Of a DNA stretch of 64,000 nucleotides, positions 45,984 to 57,066 are shown piece by piece (the first letter of the stretch is position 1; every line of letters begins with the position of its first letter). Below the pieces are notes generated by a model. That model made no database searches, was not told the DNA's origin, and saw nothing but the letters and a program-made list of their open reading frames with translations. The stretch is taken from the NCBI RefSeq assembly GCF_006386545.1, contig NZ_SWAR01000022.1:1-64000 (forward strand). The letters are read 5' to 3'. The translations under genes were made by a program, and so were the position numbers. This DNA comes from Methylibium rhizosphaerae. GTDB taxonomy: Bacteria > Pseudomonadota > Gammaproteobacteria > Burkholderiales > Burkholderiaceae_C.

Positions 45984-47146
45984 AGCTCCCGCGTGCGAAA
46001 GAATGCTTCGATGCAGCCGCAGATGAAGTCGACCTGCTCGTCGGACAGCTCGTAGTACAGCGGCAGGCGCAACAGGCAATCGGTGAAGCGGTCGCTGTTG
46101 GGCAGCGCCCGGCCGTCGTGCCGCTCGGTGAAGTACGGGCTGGAGTGCAGCGACAGGTAGTGGAAGGTCGCGAGGATGCCGTTGGCTCGAAGCGCGGCGA
46201 TCAGGTCCGTGCGCTCGGCGAGACTGCGGCACACCAGATAGAACATGTGGCCGTTGTCGGTGGCGTGCGCGGGCACCTGGGGAAGCTCGAAATACCCGCG
46301 CTTTGCCAGCGCATCCAGCCGGGCCCTGTAGCGCGCCGAGATCGCCTTGCGGCGCTGCTGGATGTCGTCCAGACACTCGAGCTGGCCCCAGAGGTAGGCC
46401 GCGAGCACGTCGGAGGGAAGGAACGAGGAGCCCACGTCGACCCAGCCGTACTTGTCGATCTCGCCGCGAAAGAAGGCGGACCGGTTGGTGCCCTTCTCTC
46501 GCACGATCTCGGCGCGCGGCACGTATTTCGGATCGTTGATGGCGATCATCCCGCCCTCGCCGCAGATCACGTTCTTCGTTTCGTGGAAGGAGAAGGCGCT
46601 GAAGGTTCCGAAAGTGCCGAGCGGCCGGCCCTTGTAGTAGGAATCCACCGCCTGCGCAGCATCCTCGACCACGACGGCGCCCACGCCTGCAGCGATCTCG
46701 AGGATCGAGTCCATGTCGCAGGCCATGCCGGCGTAGTGCACGACGCAGATGGCGCGGGTGCGGGGCGTGACCAAGGCGCGGACCTGCTGCGGGTCGATGT
46801 TGGGGTGATCCGGAAGGCTGTCGGCGAACACCAGCTTGGCGCCTCGCAACGCAAAGGCGTTGGCGGTTGACACGAACGTGAAGGCCGGCACGATGACTTC
46901 GTCGCCCTCGCGGATGTCAAGCAACAGCGCGGCCATCTCCAGCGCGTCGGTGCAGGAGGTGGTCAGCAGGACCCGTGCGAAGCCATAGCGCGATTCGAAG
47001 TAGGCGTGGCACTTCTTGGTGAACGCGCCGTCCCCCGAGATCTTGCCGGTCGCGATGGCGTCGCGTATGTAGCCCATCTCGCGGCCCTCGAGATAGGGCT
47101 TGTTGAACGGAATGATGATGGGCTGCTGTGTGTGCGTTGTGCTCAT
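45980..47146 (-). CDS. wecE: dTDP-4-amino-4,6-dideoxygalactose transaminase
   Basis: This 388-residue PLP aminotransferase of the RffA/WecE type starts IIIPFNKPYLEGREMGYI after a short tail. The family block LLTTSCTDALEMAALLL, EDAAQAVDSYYKGRPLGTFG and catalytic Lys191 in SFHETKNVICGEGG are all typical. It converts dTDP-4-keto-6-deoxyglucose, the RmlB product, into dTDP-Fuc4N. The ATG at 47146 is coupled to the wecD-like gene by an ATGA overlap. A longer open frame to 47218 is not needed. Confidence 0.94.
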   Translation of the reverse strand: MSTTHTQQPIIIPFNKPYLEGREMGYIRDAIATGKISGDGAFTKKCHAYFESRYGFARVLLTTSCTDALEMAALLLDIREGDEVIVPAFTFVSTANAFALRGAKLVFADSLPDHPNIDPQQVRALVTPRTRAICVVHYAGMACDMDSILEIAAGVGAVVVEDAAQAVDSYYKGRPLGTFGTFSAFSFHETKNVICGEGGMIAINDPKYVPRAEIVREKGTNRSAFFRGEIDKYGWVDVGSSFLPSDVLAAYLWGQLECLDDIQQRRKAISARYRARLDALAKRGYFELPQVPAHATDNGHMFYLVCRSLAERTDLIAALRANGILATFHYLSLHSSPYFTERHDGRALPNSDRFTDCLLRLPLYYELSDEQVDFICGCIEAFFRTREL

Positions 47147-47880
47147 GATCGTGGAGCAGGAATCCAAAGATGCAGGGTGTAGTAGCTCCTGGCGGGTTCG
47201 AAGCCGAACCGGCACCACACCTTCTGCACCGAGACATTGTTCAGTTGCGTCGAGACCGACACCTTGCGGCAGCCCTGCTGCGACGCCCAGTTCATGGACA
47301 GCCCGACGAGGCCGGCGTAGATGCCACGGCGCTGGTGGTCCGGAGACACGGCGTTCAGCTCGATGGAGGCCAGCTCGCCCGCACGCCTGAGCGTGATGAA
47401 GCCGACGATGCTGCCGTCGTTGTCTTCGACACCGATGACGGCGTCCGCCACCGGCGGGCCTTCGCAGGAGCGGGAGGCCCAGGAAGCGTAGGTCTCGTCG
47501 GCGGCCTCGCGCGAAAGCCGGTCGTCGGCATGGTAGTGACCGACATAGTCCCGGAACGCGGCGCGTGCGAGCGTCTCCACCTCTTGGGCATCCTGCGGTC
47601 CGAGCATCCGATGGTGCAGGCCTGCAGCCAGCGTGACCGGTGCTGGATCGCCGACTGCGGCCTCGTAGTAGACCAGGGTGTCAGCGAGGATCGCGCCTTC
47701 GGCCAGCGCCTGCTGCGCGCCCCGCAGGTTCGAGGTGGGCACGCGAAGCATCACGACCTCGGCGCCAAGCTCGTGTGCGCGCTGCAGCACTGCATCGATC
47801 GATGCCTCGGGCGCAAGCTCGCCACGCGCAGTGACAAAGCCGAATCGCGCGTGCTCCAGGGGGGACAGCTCTAGGCTCAT
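47143..47880 (-). CDS. wecD: dTDP-fucosamine N-acetyltransferase (WecD/RffC-like), GNAT family
   Basis: This 245-residue protein has an N-terminal domain containing LRVPTSNLRGAQQALAEGAI, typical of WecD. The C-terminal GNAT fold has the acetyl-CoA loop SPDHQRRGIYAGLVGLSM and ends in KVWCRFGFEPARSYYTLHLW. It would N-acetylate dTDP-Fuc4N to dTDP-Fuc4NAc. It precedes wecE with a 4-nt overlap and follows the MarR-type regulator gene by 76 nt. Confidence 0.87.
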   Translation of the reverse strand: MSLELSPLEHARFGFVTARGELAPEASIDAVLQRAHELGAEVVMLRVPTSNLRGAQQALAEGAILADTLVYYEAAVGDPAPVTLAAGLHHRMLGPQDAQEVETLARAAFRDYVGHYHADDRLSREAADETYASWASRSCEGPPVADAVIGVEDNDGSIVGFITLRRAGELASIELNAVSPDHQRRGIYAGLVGLSMNWASQQGCRKVSVSTQLNNVSVQKVWCRFGFEPARSYYTLHLWIPAPRS

Positions 47881-47956
47881 GGTGGGGGCTTGCGGGGCAA
47901 AGAAGAAAAGTGCGAAGGAAGTGCGTGCCGGAGGTGTGCGGACGATGCGTCCGCTG

Positions 47957-48337
47957 CTACTGGTTGTGATTCGCGGCCACTTCCTGACGCAATTGGGCGA
48001 TCGTTGCCTTCAGCGTCTCGAATTCGGCTTCCTTGCGGGCCAGGAAGGAGCGGGTCAGCCGCAGCTTCTCGCTCAGCCCCCTGGGCGTGAGCAGGTAGGC
48101 GTAGGCCAGCTTGTTGTCGCTGCGCTTGAAGTTCTTGATCTTCACGAGCCCCTTGTCGAGCAAGGCATGCAATACGTAGTGCGTCTTGCCGAGGCTCAGG
48201 CCAAGTTCCTGGGAGAGTTGCCGCTGCGACATCTCCGGCCGTTCGGCCAGCAGGCGCAGCGCGTCCAGGGTGGCGGCTGCGTCCGGATCCACAGCAGAAG
48301 GCGTCGGCTGTCTCATGCTCCTCACAGGTGCGTTCAT
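47957..48337 (-). CDS. EPS-associated MarR-family transcriptional regulator
   Basis: This 126-residue winged-helix protein has a DNA-binding domain ALRLLAERPEMSQRQLSQEL followed by GLSLGKTHYVLHALLDKGLV, the wing KIKNFKRSDNKLAYAYLLT, and a C-terminal coiled-coil helix (RLTRSFLARKEAEFETLKAT). This combination is typical of the MarR-like regulators found inside exopolysaccharide loci of Gram-negative bacteria. It probably controls this locus. The ATG at 48337 was used; 48316 and 48379 are alternatives. It sits between rmlC and wecD on the same strand. Confidence 0.87.
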   Translation of the reverse strand: MNAPVRSMRQPTPSAVDPDAAATLDALRLLAERPEMSQRQLSQELGLSLGKTHYVLHALLDKGLVKIKNFKRSDNKLAYAYLLTPRGLSEKLRLTRSFLARKEAEFETLKATIAQLRQEVAANHNQ

Positions 48338-48375
48338 GACGTGAACGCGCAAGTGTAGTGGAGCTTTCTTACACC

Positions 48376-48927
48376 TCAAGCAAAGGTTTCAGCCTGGGAG
48401 AAGATGGGGGCGGAGACGTCCTTGGCGGAGAGCTGCGGTACGACACCGGCGTCCGGCCATGCGATCGCGAGGTTCGGGTCGTTCCAGCGCACCGAACCTT
48501 CGGCCTGGGGGGCGTAGTAGTCGGTGGTCTTGTAGAGGAAGTCTGCCGTGTCGCTCAGCACCAGAAAGCCGTGGGCGAAGCCCGGTGGGATCCACAGCTG
48601 CTTGTGGTTGGCGGCGCTCAGCTCCTCGCCCGCCCATCTGCCGAAGTTCGGGCTGCTGCGGCGCATGTCGACCACCACATCGAACACCGCGCCGCTCACC
48701 ACCCGCACCAGCTTGCCCTGGGCATGCGGCGGCAATTGATAGTGCAGGCCGCGCAACACGCCCCTGGCAGAGCGCGAATGGTTGTCCTGCAGGAAGTTCA
48801 CTTCGTAGCCCACGGCCTCGTTGAAGGCGCGCTGGTTGAAGCTTTCCATGAAGAAGCCGCGCTCGTCGCCGAACACCTTGGGTTCGATCACCAGCACTTC
48901 GGGCAGCGCAGTCGGGGTCACTTTCAT
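48376..48927 (-). CDS. rmlC: dTDP-4-dehydrorhamnose 3,5-epimerase
   Basis: This 183-residue cupin-fold enzyme has EVLVIEPKVFGDERGFFMES at the N-terminus, DNHSRSARGVLRGLHYQLPP with the catalytic His, GAVFDVVVDMRRSSP and IPPGFAHGFLVLSDTADFLY. It epimerises C3 and C5 of dTDP-4-keto-6-deoxyglucose on the way to dTDP-L-rhamnose. It begins 1 nt after the rmlA stop. Length is normal. Confidence 0.97.
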   Translation of the reverse strand: MKVTPTALPEVLVIEPKVFGDERGFFMESFNQRAFNEAVGYEVNFLQDNHSRSARGVLRGLHYQLPPHAQGKLVRVVSGAVFDVVVDMRRSSPNFGRWAGEELSAANHKQLWIPPGFAHGFLVLSDTADFLYKTTDYYAPQAEGSVRWNDPNLAIAWPDAGVVPQLSAKDVSAPIFSQAETFA

Positions 48928-48928
48928 A

Positions 48929-49819
48929 TCAGAACACCTTCTCCTTCAGCACCTTGAGCAGGTACTGGCCATAGCCGTTCTTGAGCATCGGCTGCGCCTG
49001 CTTCTCCAGTGCTTCGGCCGTGATCCATTTCGAGCGATACGCGATTTCCTCCAGGCAAGCCACCTTCAGGCCCTGGCGCTTTTCGAGCGTGGCGATGAAC
49101 TGGCTGGCTTCGAGCAGGCTGTCGTGCGTGCCGGTGTCCAGCCAGGCGTAGCCTCGACCCATGATCTCGACATTGAGCTGCTCGTTCGAAAGGTAGCGTG
49201 CGTTCACGTCGGTGATCTCGAGTTCACCGCGCGCAGAAGGCTTGATGTCGGCCGCGATGTCGCACACCTGCTGGTCGTAGAAATACAGACCGGTGACGGC
49301 GTAGTTGCTCTTCGGCGCCCTGGGCTTCTCTTCGATGCTCAGGGCGCGCTGCTGGGCATCGAACTCCACCACGCCATAACGCTCGGGGTCGTGCACGTGA
49401 TAGGCAAACACGCTCGCACCCCGCTCACGCGAGGTGGCGCTGCCCAGCAGGCCCTGGATGTCGTGCCCGTAGAAGATGTTGTCGCCCAGCACCAGGGCGC
49501 TCGGGTGGCCGTTCACGAACTCGCGACCCAGGATGAAAGCCTGGGCCAGGCCGTCAGGGCTGGGCTGTACGCAGTAGCTGAGGTTGATGCCCCAGCGGCT
49601 GCCGTCGCCGAGCAGCGCCTGGAAGCGCGGAGTGTCCTGCGGCGTGCTGATGACGAGGATGTCGCGAATGCCCGCGAGCATGAGGGTGCTCAGCGGGTAG
49701 TAGACCATCGGCTTGTCGTACACCGGCAGCAGCTGCTTGCTGATCGAGAGCGTGGCCGGGTGCAGCCGCGTGCCGGAGCCACCGGCGAGGATGATGCCCT
49801 TGCGGGGGAGTGTGCTCAT
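48929..49819 (-). CDS. rmlA: glucose-1-phosphate thymidylyltransferase
   Basis: This 296-residue nucleotidyltransferase starts [20 protein letters not shown] with the G-G-S-G-T-R nucleotide-binding loop. It has [30 protein letters not shown] and the magnesium-site Asp in [15 protein letters not shown]. It makes dTDP-glucose, the feed for both rhamnose and Fuc4NAc in this locus. The ATG at 49819 was chosen because the protein then begins at the usual position before the glycine loop. Confidence 0.97.
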   Translation of the reverse strand: MSTLPRKGIILAGGSGTRLHPATLSISKQLLPVYDKPMVYYPLSTLMLAGIRDILVISTPQDTPRFQALLGDGSRWGINLSYCVQPSPDGLAQAFILGREFVNGHPSALVLGDNIFYGHDIQGLLGSATSRERGASVFAYHVHDPERYGVVEFDAQQRALSIEEKPRAPKSNYAVTGLYFYDQQVCDIAADIKPSARGELEITDVNARYLSNEQLNVEIMGRGYAWLDTGTHDSLLEASQFIATLEKRQGLKVACLEEIAYRSKWITAEALEKQAQPMLKNGYGQYLLKVLKEKVF

Positions 49820-49910
49820 GGGAAATGCGTCGGTTGCCGTGCCGTGGTGCACGCGGCATTGTGGCAGCCCGACGACCGCTGCTGAGCCGGCGGTTACCAG
49901 CGGTCAAACG

Positions 49911-50945
<1,035 letters not shown>

Positions 50946-50949
50946 CCCT

Positions 50950-52242
<1,293 letters not shown>

Positions 52243-52320
52243 AAGGCTTGGGAGGCGTTGAAACGGATGAGGCACGTCGTGCCTTGCTGGGGCAGGATTC
52301 TGAGGCCAAAAAGTGTGGGC

Positions 52321-52359
52321 AGACCGACGGAGGCCCCCCCAGGACGGGGGCCCCGGTCT
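52321..52359 (-). terminator. hairpin terminator after rmlD
   Basis: This two-part GC-rich stem has outer arms AGACCG/CGGTCT (52321-52326 and 52354-52359) and inner arms GGCCCCC/GGGGGCC (52332-52338 and 52346-52352). On the minus strand it lies about 15 nt past the rmlD stop and is followed by CACACTTTTTGG. It separates rmlBD from the dehydrogenase-epimerase-rmlAC part of the locus. Confidence 0.6.
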
Positions 52360-52373
52360 GCTTGCGGGGCGCC

Positions 52374-53270
52374 TCAGCCGAGCACTTCGCTGAGCATCCG
52401 GTCGACGCCGGCCTGCCAGGCTGGCAGCGCGAGGCCGAAGGTTTCCTCGAGGCGGCGCGTGCTCAGCCGCGAGTTGAGCGGGCGTCGTGCGGGCGTTGGG
52501 TACTCATTCGAGGGGATGGCCTGTACCGCGCCCGCGGCCACCTTGACCGCATGTCCGCGCGCGCGGGCCCATTCGATCACGTGGCAGGCATAACCATGCC
52601 AGCTGACTTCGCCGCCGGCTGCCAGGTGGTACAGGCCGGCCGCGTCGGGCTCCCGCAAGGCGTGGCGCACCGCATGGGCCGTCACGTCTGCAATCAGATC
52701 TGCACCCGTGGGGGCACCGATCTGGTCGGCGACGATGCGCAGCTGGTCCCGGTCGGCGGCCAGCCTGAGCATGGTCTTGGCGAAGTTGGCGCCGCGTGCC
52801 GCATACACCCAGCTGGTACGAAAGACGAGGTGCCTGCAGCCGCTGGCAGCGATGGCGCGCTCGCCTTCGAGCTTGGTCTGCCCATACACAGACAACGGGG
52901 CGGTCGCTGCCGACTCGTCGCGCGGCGTGCTGCCGCTGCCGTCGAAGACGTAGTCGGTGCTGTAGTGCACCAGCCAGGCGCCGCTGGCCGCAGCCTCCTG
53001 GGCCAGCACCGCGGGCGCCTCGGCATTGAGCACACGCGCGACGTCGGGCTCGCTTTCGGCCTTGTCCACCGCCGTGTAGGCAGCGGCATTGACGATGACA
53101 TCGGGCCGCAGGCGCCCCACCGTCTCGCGCAGCGCGTCCAGCCGGGACAGGTCGCCATGCATGCCGTCATGACCCTGCCGGTCGAGCGCCGTGACTTCGC
53201 CCAGCGGCGCCAGCGCACGCTGCAGTTCCCATCCGACCTGACCGTTCTTTCCGAGCAGCAGCAGCTTCAT
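52374..53270 (-). CDS. rmlD: dTDP-4-dehydrorhamnose reductase
   Basis: This 298-residue SDR enzyme starts [20 protein letters not shown] with the G-x-x-G-x-x-G motif. It has [27 protein letters not shown], catalytic YGQTKLEGE (YxxxK) and [19 protein letters not shown]. It performs the last, NAD(P)H-dependent step to dTDP-L-rhamnose. It overlaps the end of rmlB by 4 nt and is followed by a hairpin terminator. Confidence 0.96.
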   Translation of the reverse strand: MKLLLLGKNGQVGWELQRALAPLGEVTALDRQGHDGMHGDLSRLDALRETVGRLRPDVIVNAAAYTAVDKAESEPDVARVLNAEAPAVLAQEAAASGAWLVHYSTDYVFDGSGSTPRDESAATAPLSVYGQTKLEGERAIAASGCRHLVFRTSWVYAARGANFAKTMLRLAADRDQLRIVADQIGAPTGADLIADVTAHAVRHALREPDAAGLYHLAAGGEVSWHGYACHVIEWARARGHAVKVAAGAVQAIPSNEYPTPARRPLNSRLSTRRLEETFGLALPAWQAGVDRMLSEVLG

Positions 53271-54328
53271 CGCGCGGCGTAGTTGGTGTCCATCCAGTCG
53301 CGGTACGCGCCGGTGCGCACGCTATCGATCCACTCGGTGTTCTCCAGGTACCAGCGCACGGTTTGGTCGATGCCGCTGTCGAAGGTTTCTGCCGGCCGCC
53401 AGCCGATCTCGCGTTCGATCTTGCGCGGGTCGATCGCGTAGCGGCGGTCATGCCCGGGCCGGTCGGCCACGTAGGTGATCTGCTCTTCGTAGCGGGCGCC
53501 GCCGGCCTTGGGGCGCAGCGCGTCGAGCTTGCGGCAGATGGTGGTGACGACGTCGATGTTCTTCACCTCGTTCTTGCCGCCCACGTTGTAGGTCTCGCCC
53601 AGGCGCCCCTTCTGCAGCACCTGGCAGATCGCCTCGCAGTGGTCGCGCACGTAGAGCCAGTCGCGGATGTTCTGCCCGTCGCCGTACACCGGCAGCGGCT
53701 TGCCATCCAGCGCATTGAGGATCATCAAGGGGATGAGTTTCTCGGGGAAATGGTACGGCCCGTAGTTGTTGCTGCAGTTGGTGGTCAGCGTGGGCAGGCC
53801 ATAGGTGTGGTGGTAGGCGCGGACCAGGTGGTCGCTGCCCGCCTTGCTGGCCGAGTAAGGGCTGTTCGGCGCGTAGGGCGTGGTCTCGCTGAACGCGGGG
53901 TCCGTCTCGGAAAGCGAGCCGTAGACCTCGTCGGTCGAGACATGCAGGAAGCGGAAGGCTGCCTTTTCGTCGCCGGCGAGCGCGCTCCAGTAGGCGCGGG
54001 TCTCCTCCAGCAGGCTGAAGGTGCCGACCATGTTGGTCTGGATGAACTCGCCGGGGCCGTGGATCGAGCGGTCGACGTGGCTCTCGGCGGCGAAGTGCAG
54101 CACCGCGCGCGGGCGGTGCTGCTGAAGCAGCCCGCGCACCGCTTCGCGATCGCAGATGTCTGCCTTGGCCAGCGTGGCTCGGCCGCTCTTCAGGTGGGCG
54201 GCAATGGTGAGCGGGTTGCCTGCGTAGGTGAGCTTGTCCAGCACGACCACGGGCTCGTCGCTGCGCGAAAACCAGTGGTGGACGAAGTTGCCGCCGATGA
54301 AGCCGGCGCCGCCAGTGATGAGGATCAT
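53267..54328 (-). CDS. rmlB: dTDP-glucose 4,6-dehydratase
   Basis: This 353-residue extended SDR enzyme begins [20 protein letters not shown]. It has [20 protein letters not shown], the active-site region [18 protein letters not shown], and [19 protein letters not shown] (YxxxK). It makes dTDP-4-keto-6-deoxyglucose, the branch point for rhamnose (RmlC/RmlD) and Fuc4NAc (WecE/WecD). The frame is open to 54370, but the ATG at 54328 gives the normal N-terminus. It is divergent from the WecA-like gene, so 54329-54473 should hold two promoters. Confidence 0.97.
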   Translation of the reverse strand: MILITGGAGFIGGNFVHHWFSRSDEPVVVLDKLTYAGNPLTIAAHLKSGRATLAKADICDREAVRGLLQQHRPRAVLHFAAESHVDRSIHGPGEFIQTNMVGTFSLLEETRAYWSALAGDEKAAFRFLHVSTDEVYGSLSETDPAFSETTPYAPNSPYSASKAGSDHLVRAYHHTYGLPTLTTNCSNNYGPYHFPEKLIPLMILNALDGKPLPVYGDGQNIRDWLYVRDHCEAICQVLQKGRLGETYNVGGKNEVKNIDVVTTICRKLDALRPKAGGARYEEQITYVADRPGHDRRYAIDPRKIEREIGWRPAETFDSGIDQTVRWYLENTEWIDSVRTGAYRDWMDTNYAAR

Positions 54329-54461
54329 GTTTCGTGAACTTGTCTGAAGGGCGGTGCCCGCCGGTCGCAACTGTGACGGGGCCGAGTTTACTGGCCGTGT
54401 CTCGAGGGAGCCGGTTTCATCACCCGTTGTTTCGGATGATGAAGGTGCAGTGGTGCGCCGT

Positions 54462-54467
54462 TACACT
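54462..54467 (+). promoter_or_regulatory. candidate -10 box placed for a leaderless transcript
   Basis: TACACT ends 6 nt before the ATG at 54474. No Shine-Dalgarno sequence is visible in the gap and no clear -35 is found. This is the same layout as at 4418 and 58516. Confidence 0.35.
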
Positions 54468-54473
54468 CGCGCG

Positions 54474-55589
54474 ATGCTTTTTGTCCTGCTTCTCGCGTTC
54501 GCGGCCGCTGCCGTGGCTACCTTGCTTGTCATTCGTTCGGCGCGCATGCATGGGCACATCACCGGCGACTTCGACCTCTCCGGTCCCCAGAAGATGCATG
54601 CACGCGCGGTGCCTCGCATCGGCGGCATCGGCATCTTCGTCGGATTCGCCTTCGGTGTTGCGGCGCTTTCGAGCCGTTCGGCCAGCCAGAGCTGGCTGGT
54701 CTGGGCCATGCTGCTCTGCAGCCTGCCGGCGTTTGCAGTGGGCCTGTGGGAGGACCTCACGAAAAGCATTTCACCGCGCAGGCGCCTGGCAGCCACGGTG
54801 CTGTCTGGGGCGCTGGGCGTGTGGCTGCTCGACGCCATCATCCTGCGCACCGACATTCCGGGCCTCGAGCTGGTGGTGAGCATTCCGCTCGGCGCCTGGC
54901 TGGTCACGCTGTTCATGGTGGCCGGTGTTGCCAACTCGGTGAACATCATCGACGGCATGAACGGCCTGGCTTCCATGTGCTCGTCCATCATGCTGTCGGG
55001 CCTGGCCTATGTGGCCCTGCAGGTCGGTGACCCGCTCGTCGCCGGCCTGGCGCTCGCAACCGTCGGGGCGTCTCTCGGCTTCTTCCTCTGGAACTTCCCG
55101 CGAGGCCTGGTCTTCCTCGGCGACGGCGGGGCCTACTTCCTCGGTTTTGTCCTCGTCGAGCTGAGCATCCTGCTGGTGCACCGCAATCCGGACGTGTCAC
55201 CGATCTTTCCGGTGCTGCTGTGCGCCTACCCGATCTTCGAGACGATGTTCTCCATGTATCGCCGCAAGTTCGTGCGCGGGCGGGCCATCGGCATGCCGGA
55301 CGGCATCCACCTGCACACGCTGATCTACCGCCGGCTGATGCGCTGGGCGGTCGGCAGCAAGGACGCCGAGGTGCTGGTGCGCCGCAACTCGATGACTTCG
55401 CCGTACCTGTGGCTCCTCTGCTCCTTGTCGGTCGCGCCGGCCGTCCTGTGGTGGGATAGCACGGGCGTGCTGGCGGCCTTCATCGCCGTGTTCGTGGCTT
55501 CGTACGTGTCCCTGTACCGCAGCATCGTGCGCTTCAACACACCCAGAGTCCTTGTGGTACGCAAGGCCAAACCGTCGACTCGCGGATAA
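54474..55589 (+). CDS. WecA/MraY-family undecaprenyl-phosphate sugar-phosphate transferase
   Basis: This 371-residue membrane protein has about ten helices. Family motifs are present: KMHARAVPRIGGIGIFVGF near residue 40, the catalytic loop NSVNIIDGMNGLASM, FLGDGGAYFLGFVLVELSIL, and the cytoplasmic HLHTLIYRRLMRW near residue 285 that corresponds to the His-rich substrate loop of WecA. It starts a polysaccharide by moving GlcNAc-1-P (or a related amino sugar) to undecaprenyl phosphate. It is divergent from rmlB at the edge of the polysaccharide locus. The ATG at 54474 matches the first membrane helix. Confidence 0.9.
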   Translation: MLFVLLLAFAAAAVATLLVIRSARMHGHITGDFDLSGPQKMHARAVPRIGGIGIFVGFAFGVAALSSRSASQSWLVWAMLLCSLPAFAVGLWEDLTKSISPRRRLAATVLSGALGVWLLDAIILRTDIPGLELVVSIPLGAWLVTLFMVAGVANSVNIIDGMNGLASMCSSIMLSGLAYVALQVGDPLVAGLALATVGASLGFFLWNFPRGLVFLGDGGAYFLGFVLVELSILLVHRNPDVSPIFPVLLCAYPIFETMFSMYRRKFVRGRAIGMPDGIHLHTLIYRRLMRWAVGSKDAEVLVRRNSMTSPYLWLLCSLSVAPAVLWWDSTGVLAAFIAVFVASYVSLYRSIVRFNTPRVLVVRKAKPSTRG

Positions 55590-55590
55590 T
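55585..55590 (+). promoter_or_regulatory. candidate -10 box overlapping the preceding stop codon
   Basis: GATAAT ends 6 nt before the helicase ATG at 55597 and contains the TAA stop of the WecA-like gene. The gap CCCCGG is no Shine-Dalgarno sequence. It may support a leaderless helicase transcript, but the box is partly constrained by the stop codon, so confidence is low. Confidence 0.3.
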
Positions 55591-55596
55591 CCCCGG

Positions 55597-57030
55597 ATGA
55601 CCGAAATCCCCGTGGAACAGCAGCCGGCCCCGGCGCGCTTCGATACCCTGCCGCTCGATGCCAAGCTGCAGCGCGCCGTAGCCGACTCCGGTTACGCGAC
55701 GATGACCCCCATCCAGGCCAAGGCCATCCCGATCGTGCTCGAGGGGCGCGACGTGATGGGCGCGGCCCAGACCGGCACCGGCAAGACGGCCGCCTTCTCG
55801 CTGCCCCTGCTGCAGAAGATGCTGCGGCACGAGAACTCCAGCGCTTCGCCGGCGCGCCACCCGGTGCGTGCCCTGGTGCTGGCCCCCACCCGGGAGCTGG
55901 CGGACCAGGTGGCCGTCAACGTGAAGGCCTATGCCAGGCACACGCAGCTGCGCTCCACCGTCGTGTTCGGCGGCATCGACATGGCGCCGCAGACGGCTGA
56001 GCTGAAGCGGGGCGTGGAGGTGCTGATCGCCACCCCGGGCCGCCTGCTCGACCACATCCAGGCCAAGAACTGCTCGCTCGGCCAGGTCGAGTACGTGGTG
56101 CTCGACGAAGCCGACCGCATGCTCGACATCGGCTTCCTGCCCGACCTGCAGCGCATCCTCAGCTACCTGCCGCAGCAGCGGCAGACGCTTCTCTTTTCAG
56201 CCACGTTCTCGCCCGAGATCAAGAAGCTGGCCCAGAGCTACCTGCAGAACCCGGTGCTGGTGGAAGTGGCGCGGCCCAACGCCACCGCGTCCACCGTGGA
56301 GCAGCGCTTCTACCGCGTCGAAGAAGACGACAAGCGCCGTGCCGTGCGCCAGTTGCTGCGCGACCGTTCCATCTCCCAGAGCATCGTGTTCGTCAACTCG
56401 AAGCTGGGCGCGGCCCGGCTGGCGCGTGCGTTCGAGCGCGACGGGCTGAAGACTTCGGCGCTGCACGGCGACAAGTCGCAGGACGAGCGGCTCAAGTCCC
56501 TGGCGGCCTTCAAGGCCGGCGAGGTGGACCTGCTCGTGGCCACCGACGTGGCGGCGCGCGGCCTCGACATCGCCGACCTGCCGGCCGTCTTCAATTTCGA
56601 CGTGCCGTTCAACGCCGAGGACTACGTGCACCGCATCGGCCGTACCGGCCGGGCCGGCGCGTCGGGCCTTGCGGTCACCCTCGTCGCGAAGGACGACAGC
56701 CGTTTGATTGGTGAGATTGAGAAGCTGATCAAGAAGAAGCTCGACATCGAGCCTCTCGACCTCGACGACGACCGTCCGAGGCGTCCGCCTCGCCGCGAGT
56801 TCAGCGACGATGCCGAGCGTGAATCGCCGGCTTCAGCGCCGCCGCCGCGGCGCTTCGCCAAGCCGGTTGCGCCGCCGGCCGATCCGCTGTTCGACCAGCC
56901 CTACGAGCCCGATGCGAACGCGGATCCCGCCTGGGAGAAGAAATCAGCCCAACCACCAGCGACCGGCTTGTCGCGGTTCATCAAGCCCAAGCGCAAGGTG
57001 GCCGCGCTGCTGGGCGGTGGCAAGGCCTGA
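55597..57030 (+). CDS. DEAD-box ATP-dependent RNA helicase (RhlE-like)
   Basis: This 477-residue helicase has the Q motif GYATMTPIQAKAIPIVL, motif I AQTGTGKT, Ia PTRELADQ, Ib TPGRLLDH, motif II DEAD, motif III SAT, and the RecA-2 motifs IVFVNSK, ATDVAARGLDI and HRIGRTGRAG. The C-terminal 100 residues are charged and low-complexity, with a basic end (KPKRKVAALLG), as in RhlE-type helicases that act on rRNA or cold-shock mRNA. The in-frame upstream ATG at 55552 lies inside the previous gene. It is convergent with the RsmI-like gene. Confidence 0.94.
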   Translation: MTEIPVEQQPAPARFDTLPLDAKLQRAVADSGYATMTPIQAKAIPIVLEGRDVMGAAQTGTGKTAAFSLPLLQKMLRHENSSASPARHPVRALVLAPTRELADQVAVNVKAYARHTQLRSTVVFGGIDMAPQTAELKRGVEVLIATPGRLLDHIQAKNCSLGQVEYVVLDEADRMLDIGFLPDLQRILSYLPQQRQTLLFSATFSPEIKKLAQSYLQNPVLVEVARPNATASTVEQRFYRVEEDDKRRAVRQLLRDRSISQSIVFVNSKLGAARLARAFERDGLKTSALHGDKSQDERLKSLAAFKAGEVDLLVATDVAARGLDIADLPAVFNFDVPFNAEDYVHRIGRTGRAGASGLAVTLVAKDDSRLIGEIEKLIKKKLDIEPLDLDDDRPRRPPRREFSDDAERESPASAPPPRRFAKPVAPPADPLFDQPYEPDANADPAWEKKSAQPPATGLSRFIKPKRKVAALLGGGKA

Positions 57031-57055
57031 GCGCCGGCCGTTGCCCGGCTGGCGC
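57031..57055. terminator. candidate bidirectional hairpin between convergent genes
   Basis: A 10-bp stem with one G-U pair (arms 57031-57040 and 57046-57055, loop TTGCC) begins directly after the helicase stop codon. An outer inverted repeat GGCCTGA/TCAGGCC includes both stop codons. No T-run follows, so termination may be weak or factor-dependent. Confidence 0.4.
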
Positions 57056-57066
57056 ATCCGGCTCGT

